The translations under genes were made by a program, and so were the position numbers. The notes below the pieces were generated by a model, which had not been told where the DNA came from, did not search any database, and saw only the letters and a program-made list of their open reading frames with translations. Shown here in pieces: positions 1 through 9,672 of a stretch of 64,000 nt of DNA. Positions within the stretch are counted from its first letter, which is position 1. Every line of letters begins with the position of its first letter. Location: positions 11,756,588 to 11,820,587 of the forward strand of contig OX359247.1 of the NCBI GenBank assembly GCA_947179485.1. The letters run 5' to 3'. This DNA comes from Allacma fusca (lineage: Eukaryota > Arthropoda > Collembola > Symphypleona > Sminthuridae).

Positions 1-665
1 GAAAAGCTCTTGGAGGGCAACTGGGAGTCAAATGAAAATATTCAATTCCATGCCTCGTCATGTTCTTCTACTTTTATTTTAAGCACCCGCTCTAATTTTT
101 TTAACCCGCATTACCTTCATACAATGTTTTTTAACTTATGATCTACCACCTTATAATCTCATACAAAAGTTTTATTTTCCAATACAGTACTGAACTGAAC
201 ACATAGTAAATCCTGTTAATCCCTGTACTTTGTTCAAATTAAATTGAGCTCCCAAACTCCGAGTAAATATAAGTAACAATATCCCACCCCCTTGGTATTC
301 AATATGAGACGCCTGAGTTAATAAACGACTCATATTAATCTAGTAATCTAGTAGTTATACATTATATACACGCATGTCCAATTTTAATTAAAGTAAGCAC
401 GGGTTTCTCCCCCACAACATGCTAACAACCTTGTTTCAGATTTGAAATACATACATTGTAAAAATTTCAATTTAATTTGATTCAACTGACAATAATCTAT
501 ATTTCTACATAGCACGATAGCACGAAAAATATCTTCACAGCACGAAATCAGAGCACATGGGGAGCATGACAGTTGCTGCTCAGTTTCGGCTTTGCAATTT
601 CATGCCTGTCATTTCTATGAAATATTTAAATTGATTTGAGGAAAATTCATTAAACTTTGACTTAC
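1..665 (-). other. HECTD1: Start of HECTD1 second intron
   Basis: This sequence follows the GTAAGT donor of the HECTD1 first coding exon on the minus strand and runs off the left edge. It is AT-rich. I looked for the next conserved HECTD1 segment on the minus strand and did not find it. No repeat or other gene was recognised. Confidence 0.7.
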
Positions 666-808
666 CATTCGAAACAACGGTCCACATTGTCTGACATAAG
701 AAGTAACATGCATAGTTGTTCCAAGGCAATGAGCTGCATGTCCCGCTCCTCACCTTGACCTATACTTAGCCATTCTAGGAGCGTCTCTGGATCTACAACA
801 TCCGCCAT
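666..808 (-). CDS. HECTD1: HECTD1-type HECT E3 ubiquitin ligase, first coding exon (partial)
   Basis: On the minus strand an ATG at 808 opens 47 complete codons plus two bases, ending at a GTAAGT donor (665 down). The peptide begins [14 protein letters not shown] and contains [19 protein letters not shown] and NVDRCFE. This is the hallmark N-terminus of animal HECTD1, a very large E3 ligase with an N-terminal armadillo-like region, ankyrin repeats and a C-terminal HECT catalytic domain. Only the extreme N-terminus is here; the rest lies beyond the left edge, and I see no second exon in 1-665. A CTGCAG acceptor sits 13 bases before the ATG (exon start 820), so an upstream non-coding exon is required. 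The ATG context, with A at -3 and G at +4, is good. The assignment rests on near-identity of a strongly conserved N-terminus and is secure at family level. Confidence 0.95.
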
Positions 809-820
809 TCTTCAATGTCA

Positions 821-3800
821 CTGCAGAGGAAGACAAATGATCAAGATTATTAGTATACCTATTATTTTCAAACCTTCCAGCAGAGCCAACCCGACTACGG
901 TACAGATAGTGTTTGTTCAATCTTGTGCGTTCTACTTTAACCAAACTTTTGATAATTTTACAGAATTCTCAGACTCATTTAAAATGTATTCTACCGCATA
1001 ATAAGTTTCAATTTTTGAAGATTTCCATTCATGAAGATTAATACATGTTTAATATAGCTTCGAAGAAATTCTACATAGGAATGGTCCTCAGTTTAAAGAA
1101 ACCAACATCCTTCACCATCGAAATAACTAATGTCACTAAAAGGACAGGATTTGAAATAGCTACCTACACCAACATACAGAATATAGCTACAAAAAGTTAG
1201 CTGTAGATATTACATTGATACTTTTTCCCTAACTGACATGGAAATGTATTATAAATTACAAGGTTGCACAAAAGTATTATGCAAATCCTGAATGCATTTA
1301 AACACCTTAAATACAAGTTACAATCCAGTTACTCAATCACACCCTACGACATGATCTGAATCCATGAGGTTCTTTATATGTATATATATATACACCATCA
1401 TCTCAGCAGCCGCATCTCGATAGATTTATATTTTGTAACACTCCGTAATCGCTCAAGCTTCTCTACATTGACCCGAGTTTTTGAACGCATAAAATTCGCC
1501 ATTTCTGTCTATTGTACACATCATAGCACGTTCCTGGCCATTGTCATTTAACCAATGATCCCCCCCTTACTCCCCAATTGCGCATATACTATTTGGAGCT
1601 ATACAGAACATATTTCGATCATATTTAGCTTACAGAAGCACTTTACTTATTATTACTTGATTGCATCATGATATTATGGCTTCAGCTATAAGATTCAAAC
1701 ATATATATTAGGAGTAATGAACTTCAAGTTGCTTAAACTATTATTAAATGCATTGCTGTTGTTCTACACATAATCTGGATAGTTTAGTTACAGTTCAACC
1801 GTCCATATCCATAGTTCATTCAATTCAAATTATTACAGTAAACCATCTTGTTCATCAACACTACATACATATATAATATATATACTGTCAATAAATTATG
1901 TTTTATAAACTACCCCACATATGTATACGCAAACATGTCTGCTCATTGTCAGAAAAATCTGCTTGGCACGGTACAAATACCGAGTTCATTCGCACACATG
2001 AACCCACAAAAACAACTTGGTACTACTTGAATGCAAATATGCACGCACGTATGTATATTTGGATTTAAGTATTCTCCATATCAACCGAAGAGTTAAGAGT
2101 TGGCTTTTAAAGTAAATTCTAGATACGTTCCATGCAGCAATCATTTAATTCAACTTCAGAGCTCTGCTCTATGTGTGACGACGACAACCTATCTATCTAT
2201 CTATCTACTAGGAATGAGACTCTTATACCCGCAACTTTAACACAAACAAAGAATAACACATTACATGTAGCAAACAAACAATTCCCTTTTTGCAGCCTCA
2301 TCGTCCCAAACGATCATCGCTCCAACATTTTTGTAGAAAACAAACAGTACTAAATAGTACTCCTGAGAATAAATATGATAATACTCTCCTCCATGAATTC
2401 TCCTCCACATCAAAAACATTTTTACGATATCCAACCAAATCCATGCTCCCTATCATTTTCAAAGTCACAATTCTATTCCCATGAACTCAACGGATTAAAA
2501 ACCTATGGAACAACTTCGAAACCCACACAATTTACATAATAGTAAGTATGTACATTCTTTTATTGCGTCATCCGATTTTCTGAATTTCCCCAATCCGCTT
2601 GAGGATGATTTGCTGTCATTTACAGATACATAAGTACATACATATGTACTAGGATGAAACCCTAACTCCCTCTACATGTCATCACCGTATTCAAAATGTA
2701 GGTACATACAAAATTTAATTTAATCTCAGGAGTAGAAATACTCAAAGAGTAATAATTATATAGTTTCAAGACAGAAACTGAAGAATCACTTCATAATAAT
2801 TGTCTAGAATTTCCAGGTTATATTAATTATTATTGTTACGATCTAGGTGGATGGATGATTAGATATTTGTATGTTGAGAACTTTCCGTGAAAATTTCCCA
2901 TTACAGACAGTACACCATTCTCAAACTCGGCCTCAATATCTTAGCGGCATTTTATTTTTTCCTACAATAATAAGTACAGTAATACGGTGGTGCAATATGA
3001 AATGAGTGCGTATTCATGAAGCAATGAGCATTCTTTGTGAACAGCATGGAATATTAATTAATCGGATACACCATTCCACGTAGATATTCTACGCTTTCTA
3101 CAAAGTAACAATAAGTGAAGTGGTGTGTCTTGAGACTCAACTCTTAACCCAGAATAAAACACTAATTGTGTGACGCTGGCCTCGGAAAAAAATAAAATAC
3201 CTGCTTGTCCCAGAAACAAAAAAAACAATACGTACATAGCTACAAGTCTTGCAAGGAAATGAGTAGTGTACTGTAGTTGTAATAATACTAATAAATGTCC
3301 ACATTTGTAAAGAAACTTAATTAGTGTCGACAATTTGATCGGAATTCGTATCCATTTAGAGCTTTGCAATGTGTTCACAACACAATAAAGCCAGACATTA
3401 TATTACATATCCGACGACAATGATATCCCATTAGTATTAAGCGGACGAGTATTCACACTCACTGCCTCAGTCACAGAATACATGTTGTAGCTCCTACTGG
3501 GAATAACATAACGTCCTGTGATGAAAGAACCACCGAAATCGGGTTAAAGGTAGGGGTAAAGTAAAAACGATTTGAAAATAATTTTTTTTTTCCAAAATTT
3601 CCGTACGAAAATTTATTCAGGTTTTCCGAGGTCAGCCGACCACTGGAGTAAATCAATAGTGGAATCACTACAGCAGATGTCAGACATCAAATTTCAGTGG
3701 AACTAATAAAATTTAAGAGTTGACAGGGCTTCCAGCAATGTAACTTATTGTTATAGGTATAAAAAACGCCCATATCAAACCGAATTTTAGTGAGATGGCT

Positions 3801-4828
3801 TAATTACGATGAATACCGACCTCTCATAATACACACACTTCTAGAGGTACATATAACTACAGATAAATGTGTACACTTTAGTATGCACACACGGGTAGTA
3901 TCCATGCATATACGAGTTGGTGTGCCAAAATTCGTGGCTCTAGAATTTACGTTATGCCTTTTAAATGCTAATGAGATACACATAACACTAAAGCTGGTTA
4001 GCTTATTACTACAGCCCAGTGCTTGCCAACATTTCTCACAACTCGTAGAGAAATACACTTCAAGATGCACACACAAGGGCGCAAAAATAATGTCTAGAGC
4101 ATTAGATTACACAGTGTAGATCATAGATCAGTATAGTCTGTCTAGTCTGAATGTTTCCAAATGTAAATGATACAAGAGTCTATTCTACATGAACAACATG
4201 AACACGGCATATAGGGCAGTTTGCCGAATACATAAAAAATATTTGTGTGCAAGCCTCAGCAGCAGCGTGGACTATACACCGAGTTTTAAATCTCCAAGCA
4301 AACATGTCTCCTACCCAACTTACAATTAGTTGTCACAAAAAAGTTTTCAACTGAAAATAGAGCCCTCCCAAAATTTAATTTAAATGAATAGAGGAAGCCC
4401 GAACAGAACACAAAACCCTATTCTTCACGAACAGAGTTTAATTTATGGGGAACTTACATAAAATACATCATACACGCTATTTACAATTACTACAAGCAGG
4501 GAGCCATTATATTTTTTCTAACTTGACGACACATTTTCATTTAAATGGAAAATTAGCAATAATATGGGCTATACAATATTCATTACCGAAAATAGCTAGA
4601 TAAATCTGGATCATCCATCTATAACTTTTCTGTATAATAACTATTGTCTGACTGGGAAAAAATCAAACATCCGTATTTAAGTAGAAGGCTCAGGATAGGG
4701 TACAGGATAGGCGAAATCATTTGACTACGTCTGTCTTCATGTTTAAAAATATCGCATACTTTTTTACAACAGAAGAAAACCCATGTTATGTTGGGTTGGT
4801 ATTCCTCCAATTCCAACTCCAAGTATAT
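821..4828 (-). other. HECTD1 5' intron, segment left of the LTR element
   Basis: AT-rich non-coding sequence upstream of the first coding exon on the minus strand. It has a short CTAT run at 2189-2207 and scattered CATA/TGTA repeats. Open frames here are short, have no recognisable domain, and several begin with non-ATG codons. I see no gene, RNA gene or transposon. Confidence 0.6.
4825..4828. repeat. Target-site duplication ATAT (left copy; right copy 8016-8019)
   Basis: ATAT directly precedes the left LTR and directly follows the right LTR. The fifth base differs, so the duplication is 4 bp. Because the region is AT-rich, such a short match has some chance of being accidental. Confidence 0.75.
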
Positions 4829-5100
4829 TGTTACGACATTATTAGAATAACTATAGTTGTTATTATTGAGTCAAACAATTATTGCTAGTTTTAGAAATAA
4901 TGAATTATAATATTATGAAAGATATTCACCAATACTTACTACACGATGCTTAGCTAACTAAATGACTACAATCTATTCTGTTGAATAAATTAAGGGAGGT
5001 CATTCCGTGTTTAGCTCTTGACATAACTTGACCTATCTTTACTACTCTCTACCACTGAGCCACCCTACACTATTTCACTCATACATTTTACAATCCTACA
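4829..5100 (+). repeat. Left LTR
   Basis: 272 bp starting TGTTACGACATT and ending CAATCCTACA. Read base by base it matches the right LTR (offset 2,915) without a difference I could find. An AATAAA at 4984-4989 may be the polyA signal. The next base is A in both flanks, so the boundary is ambiguous by one base. Confidence 0.97.
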
Positions 5101-5318
5101 AGGCGCCGGTGTTTGTGACCGTTCCTCTCATCTTGTAGTAAATTTTATTGTTATTTTTACTAAAAGTGCACACTCCTCCCTCCCCCACCCGGAGACAAAA
5201 TCCACATTTTTTTACACACCCACATAACGCACATTTCCCTCACTCTCACTCACTCAAATACATACTTTTAATTTTTGAACGTTTCAAAATTTAACCTACA
5301 TTAATTTTAAACAAATTA

Positions 5319-5527
5319 GACCAGTGTTAAATATCTCTCAGTTTGACCTGCGTGAATAATTCACAAATCTGACCAGTGTTGACTTACAGTCCGACCTGCA
5401 GTTGATTTTAGTGAATAAAAATTAAAAAATTGATCCGACCAGTGTTGACTTTACCGTCTGACCTGTGTTTGATCAGAGTATCGAAGTTCTGACCTGCGTT
5501 GACCTTTAGTGTCTGACCAGTAGTTGA
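5319..5527 (+). repeat. Eight GACCAGTGTTGA / GACCTGCGTTGA units in the leader
   Basis: Related 12-mers start at 5319, 5345, 5371, 5393, 5437, 5460, 5491 and 5515. They alternate between a GACCAG and a GACCTG form, strictly over the first six. Spacing is mostly 22-31 nt, with one gap of 44. Two TGACCT hexamers at 5490-5495 and 5500-5505 form a direct repeat with a 4-nt spacer. Confidence 0.85.
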
Positions 5528-5566
5528 ACTACCCCAATCATCTTCAAAATCATATTTATTTTTGAA

Positions 5567-5699
5567 AAAGTGTCAAAATCAGGGAAACCCCTGCCAAAAA
5601 TTTCCCTAATTTTCAAAAACTTTGATTTTTTTAAAAGTGTACTAATTGGGGAAACCCCTGCCAAAATTTTTCAAAAATTTCAGAAACTCTGATTTCTTT
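5567..5699 (+). repeat. Tandem duplication of about 66 bp in the leader
   Basis: Two adjacent copies each read AAAAGTGT, then about 8 nt, then GGGAAACCCCTGCCAAAA, then an AT-rich tail ending near TTTGATTT or CTGATTTC. Copy 1 is about 5567-5632 and copy 2 about 5633-5699. GGGAAACCCC is itself near-palindromic. Confidence 0.85.
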
Positions 5700-5877
5700 T
5701 TATTAATGATAAAATTTGAGAAATATAAATAACAAGTGATATCAGCTGAACAAATCCCTGCTCAATTTTTTTTAAACATTATTTTTAACGGTGGAAGTCG
5801 CCGCGACCGGAAAATCTCACTGCCAACCCCATAGTCCTCATGAACATAATCCTGACAGTCAGTAATAGATATTAACC

Positions 5878-6852
5878 ATGACTTCATTCTTACCGAACGA
5901 AATATTCTCCAACATTCCCACCTACGATGGACAATCATCATGCAAAACTTGGCTGAAATCCTTAAACTACCGATGTACCCATTTCAAACTGACTGACAAA
6001 TGGAAATTCGAAAATATGGATTATCTACTCAAAGGAACTGCTCTACATTGGTGGAATTTTTCCAACGACAATTTTCTAGAGAATTTAAATATTGCTAACT
6101 CCCAACTACGTTTCAAGGAATTTGAAGAACAAATCCAGAATGCATTTTCAGAAAAAGACGATAAAGCCATTGCTACAGCAGAAAATTCAACCACTGTATT
6201 TCATGCGGAAACAGACAACACTCGCGATTACATTTACAAGAAATTAAGTATCTTTAAACGTATGGACCCTACAATGACTGACTCCTGTAAACTCGACTAC
6301 CTATACCAAGGACTACCTCAAGATCTGGCCTGGAATTTACAACTAAAACTTGGCGCTGACGGTACCATTGAACAATTTCAAAAACAATTAGATTTCTATA
6401 CCTCTAAATTACAATCCCACAACGCTCAACTTCTGCAACAACAACATCCAACAGACATGGCCAAACTTTATGAATTCCCAATAAGAAACACTAGTCAACC
6501 ACAACTTCAAACTCTGAATATGCATATACCGACAGACCAGATACCAGCTGAACTACCCCAAACAACTACAACTACATCCCACACTTGTCCATTCTGTAAT
6601 ACAAACACCCACCAACTACGCCACTGCTATACGTTCAAACGATGGCTAAATGATACTAATATCGTTACCAGCAAACCAAATAATAACTATCAACGACGAA
6701 ACGACCCTACAACTCAACAACAATTTGGACAACTCGACCAACAATTTCCTAATCACAGCCCAAATCAACTTAATCATCTAAATACAATCTACGATTCAAT
6801 CAGTGACCACTACCCTTCAAATGAGGACCAATACTGGCGATCGGAAAACTAA
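5878..6852 (+). CDS. gag: Gag protein of the LTR element
   Basis: 324 codons from ATG at 5878 to TAA at 6850-6852. Residues about 15-180 show the retrotransposon Gag pattern: a W-x-K-S-L segment near residue 25, LLKGTALHWW (50-59), an EFEEQIQNAF helix (81-90), and YLYQGLPQDLAW (141-152), the usual GLP motif. A CCHC zinc knuckle of form CX2CX4HX4C lies at C237, C240, H245, C250, followed by basic/aromatic residues (YTFKRW). The C-terminus is rich in Q, N, T and P. Gag forms the particle and binds the element RNA through the knuckle. The frame is uninterrupted. The last two sense codons and the stop lie in a slippery context (see the frameshift signal). Confidence 0.93.
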   Translation: MTSFLPNEIFSNIPTYDGQSSCKTWLKSLNYRCTHFKLTDKWKFENMDYLLKGTALHWWNFSNDNFLENLNIANSQLRFKEFEEQIQNAFSEKDDKAIATAENSTTVFHAETDNTRDYIYKKLSIFKRMDPTMTDSCKLDYLYQGLPQDLAWNLQLKLGADGTIEQFQKQLDFYTSKLQSHNAQLLQQQHPTDMAKLYEFPIRNTSQPQLQTLNMHIPTDQIPAELPQTTTTTSHTCPFCNTNTHQLRHCYTFKRWLNDTNIVTSKPNNNYQRRNDPTTQQQFGQLDQQFPNHSPNQLNHLNTIYDSISDHYPSNEDQYWRSEN

Positions 6853-7601
6853 ATCGCCTGGTGAAGAAGGGAGATCATCAGGCTACACAACAAGTCATCA
6901 CGGAAACCTCCCACCGTATCAGCAATCCTAGAACCAACCCAAAACTCATCCCATTAATGTCAATTGTATTTGATAGTCCTCCCACTCCCCCACGAAAACG
7001 GAAACATCCGCCTTCGTTATCCCTTATTCCCAAAACGTTCCCCAACTCTCCATATACCCCAGATTATCCCCGTTACTTCCCGCGACAAGGATCTGATCCA
7101 CGACACCACCGAATTCATTCTACTGCCAAGAAAAACATCTCTAACTCCCAACATCAAACGCCTGTTCTAGAAGAACTATACCGACACATGATCAAAATTC
7201 CCACACTACCCCGCACAGCATTCAAGAATGCAAAATCCAGCAAGCGAATAATTAATTACTCCTCATCTCCCAATAATTTTTGCAGTCTTCCCCAAACAAA
7301 TAGTTTCAGAGAACTGAGCAAACAACTGAGATGGAATAACCAACATAAATACCATCATAAGAACAACTGCAATAAAAGACATGTCAGCTTCCCAAGAAAG
7401 GACTTACAGCAACGAAGACACTTTAGCAACCACTGTACAGAATACAAGAATTACCCTACCTCCAATTTACCAAATTACCAATACCAACCCTCAAACACAA
7501 CATTACCACCAACTTGTTCATTCTGTAATACTGGCAATCACAAACTACGTGACTGCTATGCCTTCAGACAATGGATAACAATGCAATCAAGAACACCATG
7601 A
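6825..7601 (+). CDS. Second open frame of the element, zinc-knuckle protein, probably made by -1 frameshift
   Basis: The frame opens after a TGA at 6822-6824, overlaps the gag end by 28 nt, and stops at 7599-7601. It has no ATG until 6957, which fits expression as a Gag fusion: about 250 codons follow the slip site, for a fusion of about 574 residues. Numbered from 6861, it has a proline-rich basic stretch PPTPPRKRKHPP (40-51) that looks like a nuclear localisation signal. Many K/R/H residues follow, then a CX2CX4HX4C knuckle at C219, C222, H227, C232. The knuckle region (CSFCNTGNHKLRDC) is clearly related to that of Gag (CPFCNTNTHQLRHC). No protease, reverse transcriptase or integrase motif is present. 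Function unknown; RNA binding is likely from the knuckle. Alternative: independent translation from ATG 6957. Confidence 0.7.
   Translation, partial: GPILAIGKLNRLVKKGDHQATQQVITETSHRISNPRTNPKLIPLMSIVFDSPPTPPRKRKHPPSLSLIPKTFPNSPYTPDYPRYFPRQGSDPRHHRIHSTAKKNISNSQHQTPVLEELYRHMIKIPTLPRTAFKNAKSSKRIINYSSSPNNFCSLPQTNSFRELSKQLRWNNQHKYHHKNNCNKRHVSFPRKDLQQRRHFSNHCTEYKNYPTSNLPNYQYQPSNTTLPPTCSFCNTGNHKLRDCYAFRQWITMQSRTP
6843..6912 (+). promoter_or_regulatory. Predicted -1 ribosomal frameshift signal with pseudoknot
   Basis: The heptamer GGAAAAC (6843-6849) is read G GAA AAC in the Gag frame and is followed at once by the TAA stop. After a 6-nt spacer, GCCTGGTGA (6856-6864) pairs with TCATCAGGC (6875-6883) in nine base pairs with one G-T wobble and a 10-nt loop. 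The loop GGGAG (6869-6873) can pair with CTCCC (6908-6912), forming an H-type pseudoknot. Slippery site, spacer length and structure match known -1 signals of retroelements. The heptamer is of the GGA-first class, less common than AAAAAAC. The frame entered is open to 7601. Confidence 0.7.
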
Positions 7602-7743
7602 CTTCTACCAGAATAAACGTCAATTAGTTAATTTCCAATCCATTGCTATGACCAGAAACCTACAGCAATAAGTGATTGACCTATAACACCCCATGACGGA
7701 GAGATGTCCCAGTCTCAAAACACCCCACCCCGGGAAGGAGAAG
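7602..7743 (+). other. 3' untranslated tail and polypurine tract of the element
   Basis: Short untranslated tail ending in GGGAAGGAGAAG (7732-7743) directly against the right LTR. This is the expected position and composition of the plus-strand DNA primer in LTR elements. Confidence 0.85.
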
Positions 7744-8015
7744 TGTTACGACATTATTAGAATAACTATAGTTGTTATTATTGAGTCAAACAATTATTGC
7801 TAGTTTTAGAAATAATGAATTATAATATTATGAAAGATATTCACCAATACTTACTACACGATGCTTAGCTAACTAAATGACTACAATCTATTCTGTTGAA
7901 TAAATTAAGGGAGGTCATTCCGTGTTTAGCTCTTGACATAACTTGACCTATCTTTACTACTCTCTACCACTGAGCCACCCTACACTATTTCACTCATACA
8001 TTTTACAATCCTACA
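7744..8015 (+). repeat. Right LTR
   Basis: Direct repeat of the left LTR, 272 bp, TG...CA, directly after the purine tract. Its AATAAA at 7899-7904 would end the genomic transcript. No difference from the left LTR was seen. Confidence 0.97.
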
Positions 8016-8973
8016 ATATGTATAAGTAATACAACGAATAAGTATCACAGGAAAACTATTATGGTTTACAGTTTTTGGAGGAAGTTACTTACACCACGAC
8101 CGACGACGAACTACAGAATCAAGGTAAACCAAATAAGTATGGATATGTAAAAGTCAAAGCCAGGCATTTACCTATGTATGTACATATGTACAAATACAAA
8201 CATATTCAAAACTTCATTCCTTTCAAACATGACCCAATGACGACCCGCACAACTTTTATACCTCCTCGTCATCAAAATGCATATTTACATGCTATATAAG
8301 TATAATTTATATAATACACTTCCTACGCCAATACTTAATACTGCCAAGTATTTGCGAGTACAGGAGAAGCTAACATGTCTTACATACAGAACATAACACA
8401 TATAGGTAGGTATACATACATAAAACTACACTATTAGACTTCTTCTACCTTCCCTTCTTCCTTAATAACAGCTACTCAGCACATGTCCACAGCTGGACTT
8501 CAAAAGATCCCAAGCACACATGACAATCCTGTGATACTTCCAATATATAAATATTAAATAAAGATTTAGCCAAGAAAATCCACACACTTTCATAAGCATT
8601 ACGACTGTCTACAAGAAACTAGAAAACTAGGCACTAAACACATGAATATATGTACATGTCTATCGTACTACACTCCGACATATTTACACCAACAACACTA
8701 GGGGGGAAAACAAAACAAAAACATGCACAATGAGCATGAACGTAATTAAACAGGTTCTCAGGTGTTTTCCCATGAGGATGTAATAATCCCTTCGAAACTC
8801 AAGGAAACAGTAGACACAATTGTATTTTTTCACACTTATTGTTAATGCAAAACTACAAGGAGCACTATTAGCTCGAGTTTATTCTCCTGTAATAATTATT
8901 ATTTCCCCTAATTATCTATTATCTTGGAAAGACCTACAGAAATGCAAAATTGCAATAAACATAATTTCAATTC

Positions 8974-8999
8974 CTACTACTACTACTACTACTACTACT
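8974..8999. repeat. (CTA)n microsatellite
   Basis: 26 bases of perfect CTA repeat, almost nine copies, inside the inferred HECTD1 intron. Confidence 0.97.
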
Positions 9000-9649
9000 G
9001 ATGTAGTTTCACCTTTACATCAATTTCAATACAGTCCAAGTGAATATATTTGAAGGTACGCCACCGGGATTGGGATTAGGTTTCAAATATTAATCTTTCA
9101 GTCAGTAATAGTTCCATCATATATAAATCAGTTCAAAATACGAAATCAATTCCCAAGGCCTTGGGCCTACTGTAAGATTTTTTGTATACTCAATCTGAGA
9201 AGAACGTCGGCCGTATATCTATAGTTAGGCAACCACAACGGAATTCCCTATACAGACAGGGATAGATAAAAATACAATCGTATATAAAAACACTGCAGCG
9301 TAAGTACTTTACCTCTGATTGTTGTCTGTCTAGCCATTCTAACAATTTAAAAAAAAAATACACCTCCCTCAGAATCAATGGTACTGGCTGGGACTGGCAG
9401 ACAAACAGTATGGAGATGAATTCAGCATTGTAAAGTAACAAAAGTAAGTAAGTAGTATGTATTCCTTTATCCCATAAAGCTGCTACGTCAGTTCCTTTGT
9501 AAATCATGCATCTCCATGTTACCAGAGACCCGACACAGTCGACAAGTGCAAATAATACAGCTCCGATACATATATAGTATCTACATAAATTTTCTCCTAC
9601 GTGCCGGGCTCTATCCATCCAAACCAAACATTAAAAGACAAACAAAACT

Positions 9650-9672
9650 AGAGAGAGAGAGAGAGAGAGAGA
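9650..9672. repeat. (AG)n microsatellite
   Basis: 23 bases of perfect AG repeat. Confidence 0.97.

Larger units (their letters stand above)
5101..5877 (+). other. Long untranslated leader of the LTR element
   Basis: 777 nt between the left LTR and the gag ATG. The expected primer-binding site should start with TGG next to the LTR. Instead the sequence begins AGGCGCCGGTGTTTG, which has a GGCGCC core but not the canonical first bases. The leader then carries an array of GACC(A/T)G units (5319-5527) and a tandem 66-bp duplication (5567-5699). Packaging and dimerisation signals of retroelements usually lie here, so these repeats are candidates. Confidence 0.8.
4829..8015 (+). mobile_element. Gag-only LTR retrotransposon, complete at both ends
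   Basis: A 3,187-bp element bounded by two 272-bp direct repeats that begin TG and end CA, with a 4-bp ATAT duplication at 4825-4828 and 8016-8019. Inside, in order, are a 777-nt leader with two repeat families, a gag frame (5878-6852), a frameshift signal (6843-6912), a second frame (6825-7601), and a purine tract (7732-7743) directly before the right LTR. No protease D-S/T-G motif, reverse transcriptase, RNase H or integrase frame is present, and there is no room for them. It resembles non-autonomous gag-carrying LTR elements that borrow polymerase from a partner. A Ty3/gypsy affinity is likely from the Gag fold signature and the 4-bp duplication. It sits antisense to HECTD1. Identical LTRs and open frames argue for very recent insertion. 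Confidence 0.95.

Noticed and set aside
6964..7578. Extra plus-strand frames at 6964-7170 and 7381-7578 inside ORF2
   Set aside because: Shadows of ORF2 in another frame, without the zinc knuckle or any other motif.
9190..9627. 145-codon minus-strand frame
   Set aside because: No domain or motif recognised; cysteine- and leucine-rich as expected from T-rich minus-strand intron composition.
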